64,000 nt of DNA from the NCBI GenBank assembly GCA_958450365.1, contig CAUEEP010000881.1, positions 310,001 through 374,000 on the forward strand, written 5' to 3'. A program made the translations under genes and the position numbers. Under the pieces are notes generated by a model that searched no databases, was not told where the DNA came from, and worked only from the letters and a program-made list of their open reading frames with translations. The DNA is from Mesorhabditis belari (Eukaryota; Nematoda; Chromadorea; Rhabditida; Rhabditidae). The first letter of the stretch is position 1. Every line of letters begins with the position of its first letter. Below are positions 42,501 through 53,303 of this stretch, in pieces.

Positions 42501-44267
42501 ATTGATTTCCCCTTCCTTTCAGATGAGACGGATTTCTTCTTCTTGCCCGTCACCAATTCGCTTCACATGCGTGAATTCGGCTTTCGATTCGCCGAGTCGC
42601 CACGCGGAACGTGGTTTTCGATGGCTTTAGTATTCGAGACAGTCCTGCAACTGAGAAAATTTCGCGGAGTAAGCAGATTTAACGTTTAGTTCCTCTGGAG
42701 AACGCTGGAGATTTGACAGAGAAAGCCAAGCTATGGTCCTAAGTTATTTATTGCTTTCCACGATATGCAAGTAGTGTTAACAAAACATTGAACGATGATC
42801 ATAAAGAGTACTGGAGCAATGACCTCCCGTTTACTGCAGACATTTTCTGGTTTTCAACAAAAACTGACAAAAACTGTCTTTTAGGATCACGGGAATCGCT
42901 CGTGCGAGTATCAAATAGTCAACGGGCCACCCAGTAACTTCCTTGGCCATCCCGAGCTTCTATTGAACACGTATCGGTAAGTCTTTCAATTCTTCGGGTA
43001 ACGTCTCAAACAGAGTGTTCTCCTTTCTAAAAGACACCTAATTTCTAGAACAACAGTAATCAAAGAATTAGTTTTAATTGAAGCGCTGCCTGACTGAGCA
43101 TTGTGATTCCTCATCAATTGATATTAAAATTGAGCTGTTTGGACCATTGAGAATTAGTTTTTAGCCGATTTAGAAAAGAGCACCCAAATTTCAATGAGTC
43201 TTTAGTGATACCGATGTCTTTCAAGAGCAATCTCTCACATCTCCATCCTACAGTATCTACATACCACCTGGATGTGCTCCAAGTATCGCTTTCAGCACAT
43301 GTTCCAGTAAATTTTGACATTACTTTGCTTGTTTCATATCTTTCTCGTACAGCAAGCGACGAGCCGACGCTGACACTTCGTAATTGTGGTGGGACGGTGT
43401 TTCTCGTGGTTCTCGAGGATCAAGCGAGTATCCCGTTGAACGCAATAGACGCTGCCTATTTTTGCGGTCAAGTTTATTCTTTTTTATCTTTCTTTTCTTT
43501 ACCTGTGGAAATTTGCACTTAACCGAGTCCCGGCCCAGATTCGAATCGAAGTCGGAAAATTTGTGCCGGTTCGATTTGGTAGCAAACTTTACAAGGCATC
43601 TGGTAGCAAGATTGTGTGAAAACCATCAAACTTATTGTATTAAGTTTTGAAGATAAGATAATAAGATAATTTTTATCGTATTAAATTTCTCTTGTTATGG
43701 TAGCAGATAGATGAAACATGATAACAACGAGTGCTTAATCATAATGCACCCCACTGAGTGCTCAACAAACGTCATGTTGTTTTTCGATTAAAAGGAACAT
43801 ATTCTGTTTGTTTTCAGATCTTTTCCCCGTCAACATATCGTTTCAAACAAACTCTATTGGATTCGGTCTAATCTCGGTTCAATATCGGAAGAATTTCGGC
43901 GACGATTGGATAGATAGCGAGTTAGCTTCTTTAAAATAACAACTTATTTTTTGAGTTTGATTCAATTCTATTTTAGCGTCAACACGACACTTTCGAATGT
44001 GCGAGCGGTTCAGGTAAAAGGGAAAAGAGTGAGAAAATTGATTGTGAAATACTTCAGCTTCAATGTTACATTGTGTCCAAATGGGAGAAATACAAGAAAT
44101 GCTTCGTGAAGATTCATTTTGTCCGTTCTTTCGACAATGGATTCGACGATCGATCACCGGTAACCCAAAATCCATCAAATCAAGCTGAGAGATGCCCCAA
44201 TCCCATCTCTTTCTTTACATTTACTCTTTCACTAGCAATCTTTTTCTTTCTCAACACTAGCTGGTAG
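39526..44267 (+). CDS. Large secreted CUB-like repeat protein with C-terminal GPI-type signal, left copy
   Basis: About 17 exons. Possible own signal peptide at 39526 (FLISTLLIFLCHF). Main exons: SIPMFVLSLSADPYFG (39.6 kb), LQLFGRADGESEDAVPLYE (to 39865), CAGGSLSTFLSIGQFLKIDF (40.3), QNYAETLLNYLPIYLTSY (40.5), TERGIAIDVIKLENGTLKL (41.0), TKDRFGFVVKASRAPVDPKL (41.3), CANASRCPIIIDLSFSCYIE (to 41877), DRCINSSPYTINGERPE (41922-41992), 42032-42168, MREFGFRFAESPRGTW (42.4-42.67), SCEYQIVNGPPSNFLGHPE (42885-42976), 43206-43306, 43353-43466, 43528-43602, GFGLISVQYRKNF (43818-43920), 43977-44013, 44058-44267. The end (ISFFTFTLSLAIFFFLNTSW) is hydrophobic with no cytoplasmic tail, as in GPI-anchored proteins. 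CUB-like is my best fit, from the Cys and GFxF pattern; no exact family. Some joints are uncertain near 39.8 and 41.17 kb. Confidence 0.6.
40677..40937. repeat. Foldback element in an intron, long form
   Basis: Ends ATAGATGTCTATAGGAG and CTCCTATAGACGTCTAGGCC are inverted, with second inner arms (CTTTATACTCA / TGAGTATAAAG). About 260 bp with a roughly 170-bp middle. Right-arm counterpart at 59437-59527 has only 91 bp. Confidence 0.65.
42184..42287. repeat. ~104-bp hairpin element, left copy
   Basis: Arms of about 36 bp (GCGTTTACAGAGAAAAATTT ... and its complement) around a 30-base loop containing CGCGCGG. Located in the intron just after the exon ending NTTLG. Same position in the right arm (58057-58160). 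Confidence 0.8.
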
Positions 44268-45049
44268 CTTTTTACAATTTTTCAACTCAAAACATTTGAT
44301 CGTTGGTAGGCTGTAAGCTCCAGTGGTTCGTATTTCCTTATTGATAACATGTCGCTTTCTTTCCACTCTCTTTTTGTCTAACTTTGATAGATACGTGACT
44401 ACTGTGATACCCATTCATGAAATTAGTTAGTCTGTCTTTGCAAACTACACAGTTGAAATAAGTAACTTGTTTGAGTGATGAGAATAAACACTTTTTGCAA
44501 ACGATTAAACCAACTTATGAAAAAAACTCTCAAACAAAAACGTTTCCTAAAACTAAACTCAACTTTTTGCTCATTTTCCTGTCTTTATCACAAAGTTTTT
44601 ATATTCTTCTACAGCTTTATTGATCCAACGATAAACATTTCAAAAAGAAACACTATAACACGTCTCACAAACATGGAATTGATCATTTACATTCAAAGGA
44701 ATCCTATTTGATTCGATTTGATTCATTTCCGATTCGAATCCATATCTTGAACAGCCTCACGCGCGGTTGCACTCTACTAATAAAACTCAAGATATCTAAA
44801 AACTAAGAGTGCTGAAAAGATCATCTTCTTGCCGATGATTGATCGCAACTGAAATGGAAGGATTTTCCTTAATTAAATTGGCTTAAAAAATAGATTTCCT
44901 AGACCAGATCAGGGTCAGACTCAGCCTCCTTGAATCAGGCCGAAGCATGGTCATTATGATGGCCATGATCGAATTCAGGCCATGTTATTGCATTCTAGTG
45001 GTAAATTTTACACTAATTCGATCTTGAAATCGAGCCCGGGATAGCTCAG
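44268..45049. other. Spacer edge, truncated 5' exon copy, no complete gene
   Basis: 44475-44635 contains an exon-like piece (FIDPTIN after TCTACAG) identical in layout to the start of the membrane gene at 55.7 kb; the left arm stops there, so this is only its 5' remnant. 44636-45049 shows no gene. Confidence 0.45.
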
Positions 45050-45365
45050 TCGATCAGCCGACTAGGACACGGACGGCACATCGGGTACAAAGATATTTTG
45101 GCGAAAATCAAAAATCCGAGTCCTAATAATTCTAGGGTGATATCCAGATAGAAGTAAAAACGAAATTTAAGTCAGATTGGTCTTGCCAACTTTTCGGAAT
45201 AATCGCGAACTCTTTGCAGAACTAATTTATAGGCTGCTTAGAGTTATTTTATTTTAATCACGTTTTTTCTTCTATCTGGATATCACACTATAATTTTAGG
45301 ATTCGGTTTTTTTTGATTTTCACCAAAATATTTTTTTGCTGTTGCGTGTACCCTACTGGATCAGT
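45050..45365. mobile_element. MITE with long inverted ends
   Basis: 45089-45155 and 45272-45340 are inverted copies (AGATATTTTGGCGAA AATC... / ...GATTTTCACCAAAATA; CTATCTGGATATCA in the middle of each arm). Matching weakens but continues outward to about 45050 and 45365. No coding capacity. At 45036-45060 the flank reads GGGATAGCTCAGTCGATCAG, resembling the A-box/D-arm of a tRNA, but no B box or acceptor stem follows. Confidence 0.6.
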
Positions 45366-45823
45366 TTCGTACATTCCTGGCTTCAGTTTGGTAAAGAGTC
45401 AGCTCATGAGCCAGGCCTAAGCCTTGGTTAAGTTTTTGAGCTCAAGTTATAGCAAGCAAGAGCTACTGGATCCTTGTTTCATTTCCGCAATACAATTTAA
45501 ACTTTATTTTCATGTTTGTTTTAAAGCTGAATAGCGTCTCAATCCTGTTCTGAGTTAATACTTATACGGAGCTTTAAACGTAGAGAAGTAAAAAAGGGAT
45601 AGAGCTAGTTCCAGAACAACCATTGTATTGAATATAAACTTTTAGTGTTTTAGATTTTCGATTTGTTGCAAGTAGAGCCATTAAATATACTAAATGAAAT
45701 CCTTCTTTTACACGTTCTGCCATTTAGAAATCACTAGTTAAAGTTGTTCGGTAGACTTGTGTTACGCTTTTTGTCGAACAAAGCGCGATAAAATAGTTTT
45801 AGCAACTCATCAAAGTTCTGTAT

Positions 45824-47830
45824 TCAGTCCCAAAACGATAAAAATACAATCAAATTGACGAGGTTTCCCGCTTGAAAGAGTAGAAGCAGGAGAAAATGCT
45901 TTGCGAACAGAAATTCCCGCAGCCTTTCCAATCCACTTCTAAATGGTGACGAGTTTTATCTTTTTGAATATAAAAACTTACAATGTTTTTGTTTTTTCTT
46001 CTTCTGCCTCCTTTTCACTTATGCTGACAACGAAGACACAAGCGGCTGAAGTGATGAAGACACAAATGAGGACAAATGTACCTGAAATTAGATCTCTGAT
46101 TTTTGGGGTCTATCTCGAAGCTAGATTTTTAGTCAGATTTAGTAACCTAACATTTATATAATTATTTTTAAACCGTGAACCCCCTATTACTCTAAGGATA
46201 CATTTAAATTATAGCCTTGAAAAGCAAAAAAAACTTGAGTGACCTGTTTTAATCAGTCCCTGTTTTATCGTTCAACACTCTACCTAATAAAGGAAAATTG
46301 TTGGTCTTGGGCATTTGTTGGGAAACCATATCGACAAATGTTGTCATCGACATCATACTTGTCAAAGCGATTGCCAACTGAAAGACTTTATTTGATTTTC
46401 CTCAAAAAAAAACCGCGCAGAACCTTTTCCAGTTGACGCTCTTTCACATTAGTTGTCCAAAAACATCCAACAATTGATAGAAAAGTCAAGAGAAAGCAAG
46501 GGATTGTGATCACATAAATGTAGAAGCTCGGTTCTCGCTTGATTGTTATAAAATAAATCACCGAAAATAAGTAGATATCAATTTTCAAGCACAAATAACC
46601 CACTCCAGCAAAACCTTGATCCAAATTCGATCCCTGCACAGGCACATGAAACATTGTGACATTTTTCACAACAAACTCCCCATTTCCGTACTAATATAAT
46701 AATTATAATTTATTCATGAAAAAAGTGAGCTCAAGATAAATGCATATGTTTTAGGAAAGGCTCAGATTGTTGTCTTTGTTTTTCCAAAACGCACCGCTCC
46801 CGAATCACTTCCCGATGTGAAAAGCCCTGCTCGTTGATCGACTTTAAACCATTCATAAGCCATTGACCCTATCTGAAGACTGCAATTTTGCGTGTCGAAT
46901 GGAAACTTTGTCACCTAAATATAACTTTAACGATTTACTCATATCTCCTCACATCCAATTTACATGTCAAATCCGCATTGTAGTCATTGGTAAATTTGAC
47001 TGTTCCATTCGAATAGATTCTGCATTGCTGAAACCGCTCGGGGGCAACCTGATCGATTGCGATTCTGAAATAAGATTCTTGGAGATTTCAATCTTTTTTA
47101 AATCACAAGTTTAGCAATCCGTTGAATTAGTCGCATTGGATTTTCGAGTCCGATAATATAATAATATTAGGCTAAGTCTGGAAACGCACGCGTTTATCAC
47201 GAAATCATCCGGAATCCAAAGAGAATCACATTGAACAACGATTGCTGAACGTCCATCGAACTCTTCGGGAACCCATACAAGACGAACATTCTGCCAAACG
47301 AGATCCATTACCATGTATGCTCTCAACACTTGACTGCTTGCATCCTAGATTTTAAGAGTTTAAGTCTAAATCTCTTGCTCTCGGTTTTGAAAGCGAAGAC
47401 TTTTGGGCTCTTTTTTCAAGACTATTGAAGAACCAAAACTTAGAATCCTTATATGCTAACTTACCAGGTCGATAATGTAGAGCAACTGTAGTGTGACAGC
47501 CATCATTAACCGTTGTTCCACTGAAATTTTGTATAAACAAATCAAAATTTGTTTAACCTATCGAATTTTCTGTCAAATCTTCGTTTATTGGAGCTAAATC
47601 CTTGAAATAATTTCGATTCTGAAACAATTCAATGTATAACCGATTAGCTGCATTCAGAGTTGTTGAGTAACTGGCTAAAAAGTGCTTAGTTCTATATTGG
47701 TTTGTGGAATGGCGCAATAACCATCAATGCCAAATCTCGTGTAATCGATTGAAGTCCGATTGAATTGAGTGCGTGAAAGTCGGAGATGAATCAGAAGCAG
47801 AAATAATAGAAATAATCTATGAATTCTCAT
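45824..47830 (-). CDS. Cys-loop ligand-gated ion channel subunit
   Basis: Complete on the minus strand, spliced by eye. Signal peptide MRIHRLFLLFLLLIHLRLS at 47830. Ligand-binding domain: LNAANRLYIELF, VEQRLMMAVTLQLLYIIDL, LRAYMVMDLVWQNVRLVW, CDSLWIPDDFVINACV, then the signature loop C-KLDVTKFPFDTQN-C (13 residues between Cys). M1: FITIKREPSFYIYVITIPCF. M2: LAIALTSMMSMTTFVDMV with PKTNNFPLL. M3: FVLICVFITSAACVFVV. M4: FAKHFLLLLLFQ...VFLSFWD, stop at 45824. This is the pentameric acetylcholine-type receptor fold of the plasma membrane. No adjacent Cys pair in loop C, so not a classic alpha subunit. E-R-Q-L-E-K before M2 and no Pro-Ala-Arg point to cation rather than anion selectivity (inference). 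Short M3-M4 loop. The best-preserved gene of the spacer. Confidence 0.88.
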
Positions 47831-48315
47831 TGTGTGTCAAATGAAACATTTTAAATTGAATTTCATTTGGAAAAAGAGACAAGTAGGTAAACAAATAACA
47901 AGGGAAGAATCAAAAAGAAATGAAATTTGAGATTCTTTTTTGGTATTGTTATTGCTATCATTTTATCGTTTAACTGAGGAATTCTTTTGGAGATACATCA
48001 AAATTGAAAAAATTAATTGACTTCAGTCGATTGCAAAACTCAAATGAGACACAATGAAAGCAGCAAAAGAAATTCAAAAGGGAACAGAAGAGGAATCGAA
48101 AAGAAAGTCTCCAATGAACATGTGAAAACCATTGATTGGTTAATCTGTCAATGGCAAACGCTCATTTGGTTCTCTGCATTGATTTTTTTCCAGACTCTTG
48201 TGCAATAAAAAAAGTTATTTTTCCCTTCAAGTATCATTAATTTTTTATTGCCCAATGAAAAACGAGTTGGTGCTAAAACATAAGTGTTTAATCAAAACAA
48301 CTTTCTGATAGAAAG

Positions 48316-48519
48316 TTAATATGGGCTTTGTTTTGAGTATTTCCCCTTTGAGAGGCTTCTATTATAGGTAATGTGGTCACTAGAATTCACGTACAGGCAC
48401 GTTACGCTCACACAATCACAAACATGCTCGTCATGACACCAACGCTCGCCGATCGTACAACACGCCTGAAAATTCATCTCAATCGGCACGATTTTCAGCC
48501 TATACCAAGAATAGCCCAT
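48316..48519 (-). CDS. Possible small Cys-rich exon
   Basis: After an ATTTTCAG acceptor the minus strand reads ACCTIGERWCHDEHVCDCVS and VTCLYVNSSDHITYN. Seven cysteines in 23 residues suggest an extracellular piece. Only this exon is readable; function unknown. 47831-48315 upstream has no supported gene. Confidence 0.3.
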   Translation of the reverse strand: MGYSWYRLKIVPIEMNFQACCTIGERWCHDEHVCDCVSVTCLYVNSSDHITYNRSLSKGKYSKQSPY

Positions 48520-48719
48520 TTTCGTTCACTTAGTGAAAGTTATGTCAATTGAAACAAGACTGCTAGATATCAAAAACCTTTCAACACACGTTCCACCATT
48601 TTTCTATCTCTTGAAGGCTGGTTGGCACATTCACAACGAGATTGACTCTATTTCACTGCGTCGTTGCGTTATTTAACTTGATTTTTCTGCTGTTTCGGGG
48701 TATCCACGCAGTAAAGTAT

Positions 48720-49720
48720 GAGTTCGATTGAAAAATTGGAACAAGATTCAGGACTTTTTAGTGTTTAGCTAGAGTTTTGTGCTTATTTTGCTTTCTTTTG
48801 ACTCCTCCACATTTAAAACTCTGTATAAGTATCAACTCACAACAAGATTGGGAAACTCAAGAAGAGTTAAAAATGAAAGGAGGGTTAAAGTGATTTCCAG
48901 GACAGACATAGCATAATAAGATGGATCGAAACTTTAATCCAATCACTGAGCAGTTTCCCAATCTTGTTCTTACTTGATAAAAAGCTTTTGAAGGTGAAGA
49001 AGCTAAGAAAAAGGTGAGGGATTAGAGTGACTTCCAGAACAGCCATACATGAAGTAAATTAGCTTAAAACTTTAATCTAGCACTGAGCAACCTCCCAATC
49101 TTGTTCAAGAGCTGATACCTGATCCGAAGGTTTTAAAGGCAAAAGAGTTGAGAAGAATGAGGGGTGCTAGAGTGAGTTCCAGGACAGAAATAGCACAATA
49201 AGATGGATCGAAACTTCAAGCTGAACACTGAGTAGCTTTCCAATCTTGTTCTTGGGCTTGATACTGTTACAAAGATTTTGAAAAAAGAAGAATTAAAAAT
49301 GAGAGGGGACAAACGTGAGTTCCAGGACAGCCATAGGATAATGAAATGGATCGAAACTTCAAACCAAAAACTGAGCAGTTTCCCAATCTTGTTCTTGAGC
49401 TGGTACTTGATAAAAAGCTTTTGCAGGTGAGGGGATTAGAAAAAATGAGTGGGGCTAAAGTGAGTTCCAGAACAACCATAGCATGGGGAAAATAAGCATC
49501 AAAGTTTAGCTAAACACTAAAAAATCCCCAATCTTTTTCTCAAGCTTGTTACTGGTACGAAGCTTTTAAAGGTGAAGGGGTTAAAAAATGAGAAGGGGCT
49601 AGAGTGAGTTCCAGAACAACCATTCACGTTGTAAGTAAGACCAAGACTTTAATCTAAAACTAAACAGCTTCCCAATCTTGTTCCGAGTTAATACTTAACC
49701 TACGAAATAGTCCCCAAACT
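48720..49720 (-). repeat. ~145-bp tandem repeat, about six units
   Basis: (G/A)TTCCAG(G/A)ACA motifs at about 48892, 49028, 49173, 49316, 49460 and 49607 (136-147 bp apart). Units of the GGATCGAAACTT form and the GTAAATTAGC form both occur. A lone unit lies near 45.52-45.64 kb. No coding potential. Confidence 0.85.
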
Positions 49721-49959
49721 TTCCCAATGCAAAACTTTCTCGGCTTCCGATCGCATTCAGGGAATCCTGATCGATTCAAGTGGATTTCTCTCCTTCAGTT
49801 ATTCTAGTGCTTGTTTTGGTTACTGGGTCTCGTTTTTGCCATCCAGGTTTAGATTTTAAAGATTTTGAATGAAAATTTAAATGCGATTTTCCAGCTCTAC
49901 AGTATTTCTTTTGTGACGTCTTTATTGCTTTTAACGATTCACTGTCTTTATCGCTATGT

Positions 49960-50448
49960 GAAAATCTCTGGAAATCTAAATTTTAACAATTTGACCCGAA
50001 AATGCGGCCCTCCATCATAACCCATTGTACCGTAGAATTTCTTTGCCTTCTCCACATCACGTTGATCCAAATCACGTTATTTGTAGCTGAGAGAGGATCG
50101 CTTCTGAACAAACGACTTGCTTGCTTTTTGTTTCAATTTGCTTTCCAGTCCTAGTTAAAGTTTCAATTTGAGTCAAAAGCAGTTCAACTAGCATACCTGA
50201 ACAAAAATCAGGTACATCGCCGATCGGCTCTGCGGTGAATGGTCAAATCCGAGCTCGTAACCGATCGCATGCAAAGTCGCAAAACGGAGATAGAATGTGT
50301 TTGCTGAAGCTCTTGCTCTTGTTTTCTTCATTTTAATTCTTTTCCACTCACCTATTCTTTTCTGGTGTCTCATTGATCCATTTTGTGTCACTGTTAAAAA
50401 CGATGGTTTTCCCATTGCCCGTGTAGACCGTTTGAACAATTTTTGGGC
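49960..50448 (-). pseudogene. Matrix-metalloproteinase relic
   Basis: Minus strand, three exons. 50448-50352: VYTGNGKTIVFNSDTKWINE, matching the (Y/F)xGNGxxIxF(D/N)xDxxW of MMP catalytic domains. 50303-50197: TFYLRFATLHAIGYELGFDH S...SAMYLIF, matching the zinc site HExGHxLGxxHS plus the Met-turn. About 50075-49990: LDQRDVEKAKKFYG, the helix closing the catalytic domain. The catalytic Glu is Ala and the second zinc His is Tyr; the first two exons join out of phase, and TAA precedes the third. So a dead protease or pseudogene. 49720-49960 shows no gene. Confidence 0.65.
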
Positions 50449-50912
50449 CTAGAGATTGAACCAGCCGTTTCAATTTTTATAGTAAAGTTCAATTACGTAT
50501 CCAATCGTCACTTTGAGCGATCGTCGAGAAGTGGAACTGCATTTTATTGTTGGCAAAAAGTTTATTTGTATGATAGAGACAACCTCTTGTCTTTTTAAAT
50601 AAACTAAAGATTAACATTAGATATTTTAGTAGGGAATTGTGTTTTTGAGAAAAGGTGCACTTATTTTTGTTACTAAATTTGAAATTATAGAGTCAAATGC
50701 AGAACGGTGACAACAAGAATAACAATAAGTATTGGAAAATGTATTATAAACATATAAAGTATTGGAAAAGGAAGGAAACGTGAAATAAACAACTGAACAA
50801 AGACAGCTTTCTGCAAACTTTATTGTTTTTTGTTCTGAATTTTCTCAAAAGTGACATCTTTTTACAGACATTTAAGAAAATCAACGTGAAAATAGCAAAA
50901 ATACACTTGAAA

Positions 50913-52143
50913 TCAGCTCCTCGCACTCACCGAACTTGATAGAAACTCTCTTTGATGGGTTTTTCGGGGTGGCAAGTTGAAGGCGACGATGATCAGACTG
51001 AAGATTCAATTTCTTGTTGCTTTTTCATAGTTTCAACCTCATCGCACAATGACCGATCATGGGCAAACCCTTCAAAAAGAAGAAACGACTATAGCCGATG
51101 AAAGGCCAATGCCATGCAAACGTGTGAATCGTCCCATCCCACAGCCAGATCACACCGGTCAACAGCATCTTTAGCAATTTTGAACTGTTTATCTCGGATT
51201 ATCTTACCATCATTGACAATTTCAACTCGGCTCGACGTCTCAGCTCTGATGTGCTGAACTGAAAAGCTTTTGCTACAGCTGCTCTTTGATAGTAAACATA
51301 AAAGATAAGAGGCAGCAGCTCAGAGGAAGAGGCAGCTCAGACTCAAGTTAGTAGCTTTTTGTTTGAGTTTTTTTATGGGTGAATGAATAAGTTCTTTTTT
51401 CTTAATTCCCTTCAAACCTTGCTTCGAATCGCCATAATTGTGATAATGTCGACGGACAGAGCCACCACGATAAAGCCGAACATGACAAAGTCGAAAGTTG
51501 AGCTATTGAAGTCGAAGATCGAGCTGGTTATGTACCAGGCACGGAGACGGAACTCGCTCGGTGACATGAATGGACCCGCGTAGCAGATTGACCCATTTGG
51601 GGATTGCACTGAAAAGTGAGTGAATCTTTTCCATCCAAATAATCATTCAAAAAAATCACTCACAGTCACCGATTCCCAGGAAATAGTTAACATTTGGTAC
51701 AATAAAACAGAAAATCGTGTAGAAAATCAAGAGAATTTCGGTTTTTCTGTTAAAAATCTCGTCGAAAAAGATGGCGAGAAGGCTGAAATTTGAAGATATC
51801 GCTAAAGGAAATCAAAGAGAGACCGTGAAATGGATAAACAATGAAGAAAGAGTTGCATCGAGTAGAGGAGACCGATTTGGAATGAAGAGAGGAGACGATT
51901 CAGCCAGATACCCGGCAAGAAGAGGCCCGTCATTTCAACACATTGCCATCTGAGATGTTCTCTCTTGAAATTTCTTCTAATTTACCCCCAAACACAGGCA
52001 CCATAATATAAGTAGAGAAATGACTCGAGAAAACGACACAAATCGTCGAGAAGAATGATGAATTTGACACTCTTTGCGAGGGCTATCTTTTGATAGACAA
52101 CGTGAGCACACAGAGAGCTCAGGGTGACACCGAAGAGGCCGAG
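50913..52143 (-). CDS. Seven-transmembrane receptor, srx-like
   Basis: Minus strand exons: LGLFGVTLSSLCAHVVYQKI and YLYYGACVW (52143-51985); LLSSFQIGLLYSMQLFLHCL (about 51930-51830); IFNRKTEILLIFYTIFCFIV (to 51665); VMFGFIVVALSVDIITIMAI (51605-51414); FSTSELRRRAELKLSMM (about 51240); WLWDGTIHTFAWHWPFIGYS (51170-51030); LIIVAFNLPPRKTHQREF, stop 50913. Several hydrophobic segments with basic loops match nematode chemoreceptors; the VDIITxMxxR and RRRAELKL loops recall the srx group. The start is not found, and one joint near 51.80 kb needs a frame change, so it may be inactive. Region 50449-50912 has no gene. Confidence 0.5.
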
Positions 52144-53300
52144 CTAAAAGAACAAAAGGGTTGAGAGGTCAACTGACAAGAATTATTTTTGTGTTTTGTA
52201 GATTTTTATGTCACTTGCGGATTGCATGCCGCGTTTTTAAACGTTACCATTTACAACATTAGCATGCATCAAACGGAATAGACGCGCCGTATTCAACCAA
52301 CTAAATTAGCATAAGAAACAGCTGAATTTTAGTCAACTAGCAATTTGAGCAATTTTCGGGATCATCTACCTGGTCGAAATGGTTAAATTCAGACCCAATT
52401 CATTTAAATTAAAACTAGAATATGCATTCATACTTCCCCAGATCCGATTCCCCTCGACCTCCCCTTTAAATCTTCTCCTCAATTCACCCAAGTCACTGGT
52501 GATCCTAAGCAATAGATTAGGGTGATCGTCCGATCTGCTAAGAAAAGCGACATTGGCCTTGGCTAGTCGCTGTTTCAATCACCCGGGCAGCCTTTTTTCT
52601 TTCGAGTCAGTTTTGCTTGGAAGCTTTTGTTTTTGGCAAAAACATGACTTATTTTTGGAGAGAAACATTCAAACAGCAGAGCGTATTGACTCTTGATCTG
52701 AGACGATGATCTGTTTGAAGTGATAACGAATGAAATCGGGAAAATGGTTTCTCAGCTTACCAATAGGATCTACACGACGGGGAAAATCTTTTTAACGTTT
52801 TTACTTTTTGTGCTATTTGTCATGGATTGTGAAAAGCTTTTTTAAAAGGACGGAAAGCGAGGCGTCTGATCCGTATGATGCATCTTAATTTGTAAATGAT
52901 AATTTTTAAAAACGCGGCCTAAATTTCGTATGATACTACAAAATTTTAACTATTAACTATTAACAAGATGTTAATGGTTTGGTGAGTTTTTGGAAAATTA
53001 ACTGATAAATATGAAATGATGACGGATCGAGCCAACGAGTCGCTTCTCGTCGAATTCAACTGAATCGGTAGCCCGTTCCATTTATAGGCTGCATCACTTG
53101 ACTCGTCCACCCACAAAAGGGTCAATGGCTGTAAGACGTAGCATCAGATACAAGAAAGAAAAAAAGTGGATCAGAAACGAGCAAGATTTCTCACTGTTTT
53201 CACTATAATCTACTACAGAGGTCAGGCTCATAGCCAGAAAAAAGTTGGAGCGAAAGAATTTCTTTTTCTACCCCTGACAGGAGCTACACCTATGCATTTT
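52144..53300. other. Weak exons only
   Basis: A minus-strand frame (52578-52366) has DHPNLLLRITSDLGELRRRF; another near 53.10 kb reads PLTLLWVDESSDAAYKWNGL. Neither can be joined to a neighbour. Confidence 0.25.
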
Positions 53301-53303
53301 GTA

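Larger units (their letters stand above)
37056..44635. repeat. Inverted duplication 2, left arm
   Basis: Reverse-complement match to 55723-62674. Outer edge at TAGTACAATTG (37056), inner edge at GATCCAACGATAAA (44635). It includes about 445 bases of homopolymer island absent from the right arm. Stretch 37056-37664 has no gene on either strand beyond conserved non-coding DNA. Confidence 0.9.

Noticed and set aside
45036..45110. tRNA gene starting GGGATAGCTCAGTCG
   Set aside because: Only the D-arm/A-box part fits. No anticodon arm, T-arm or closing acceptor stem could be drawn; probably chance or a worn tRNA-derived piece.
48017..48208. Plus-strand frame near the channel gene
   Set aside because: No splice partner, no recognisable pattern, low-complexity start; likely chance.
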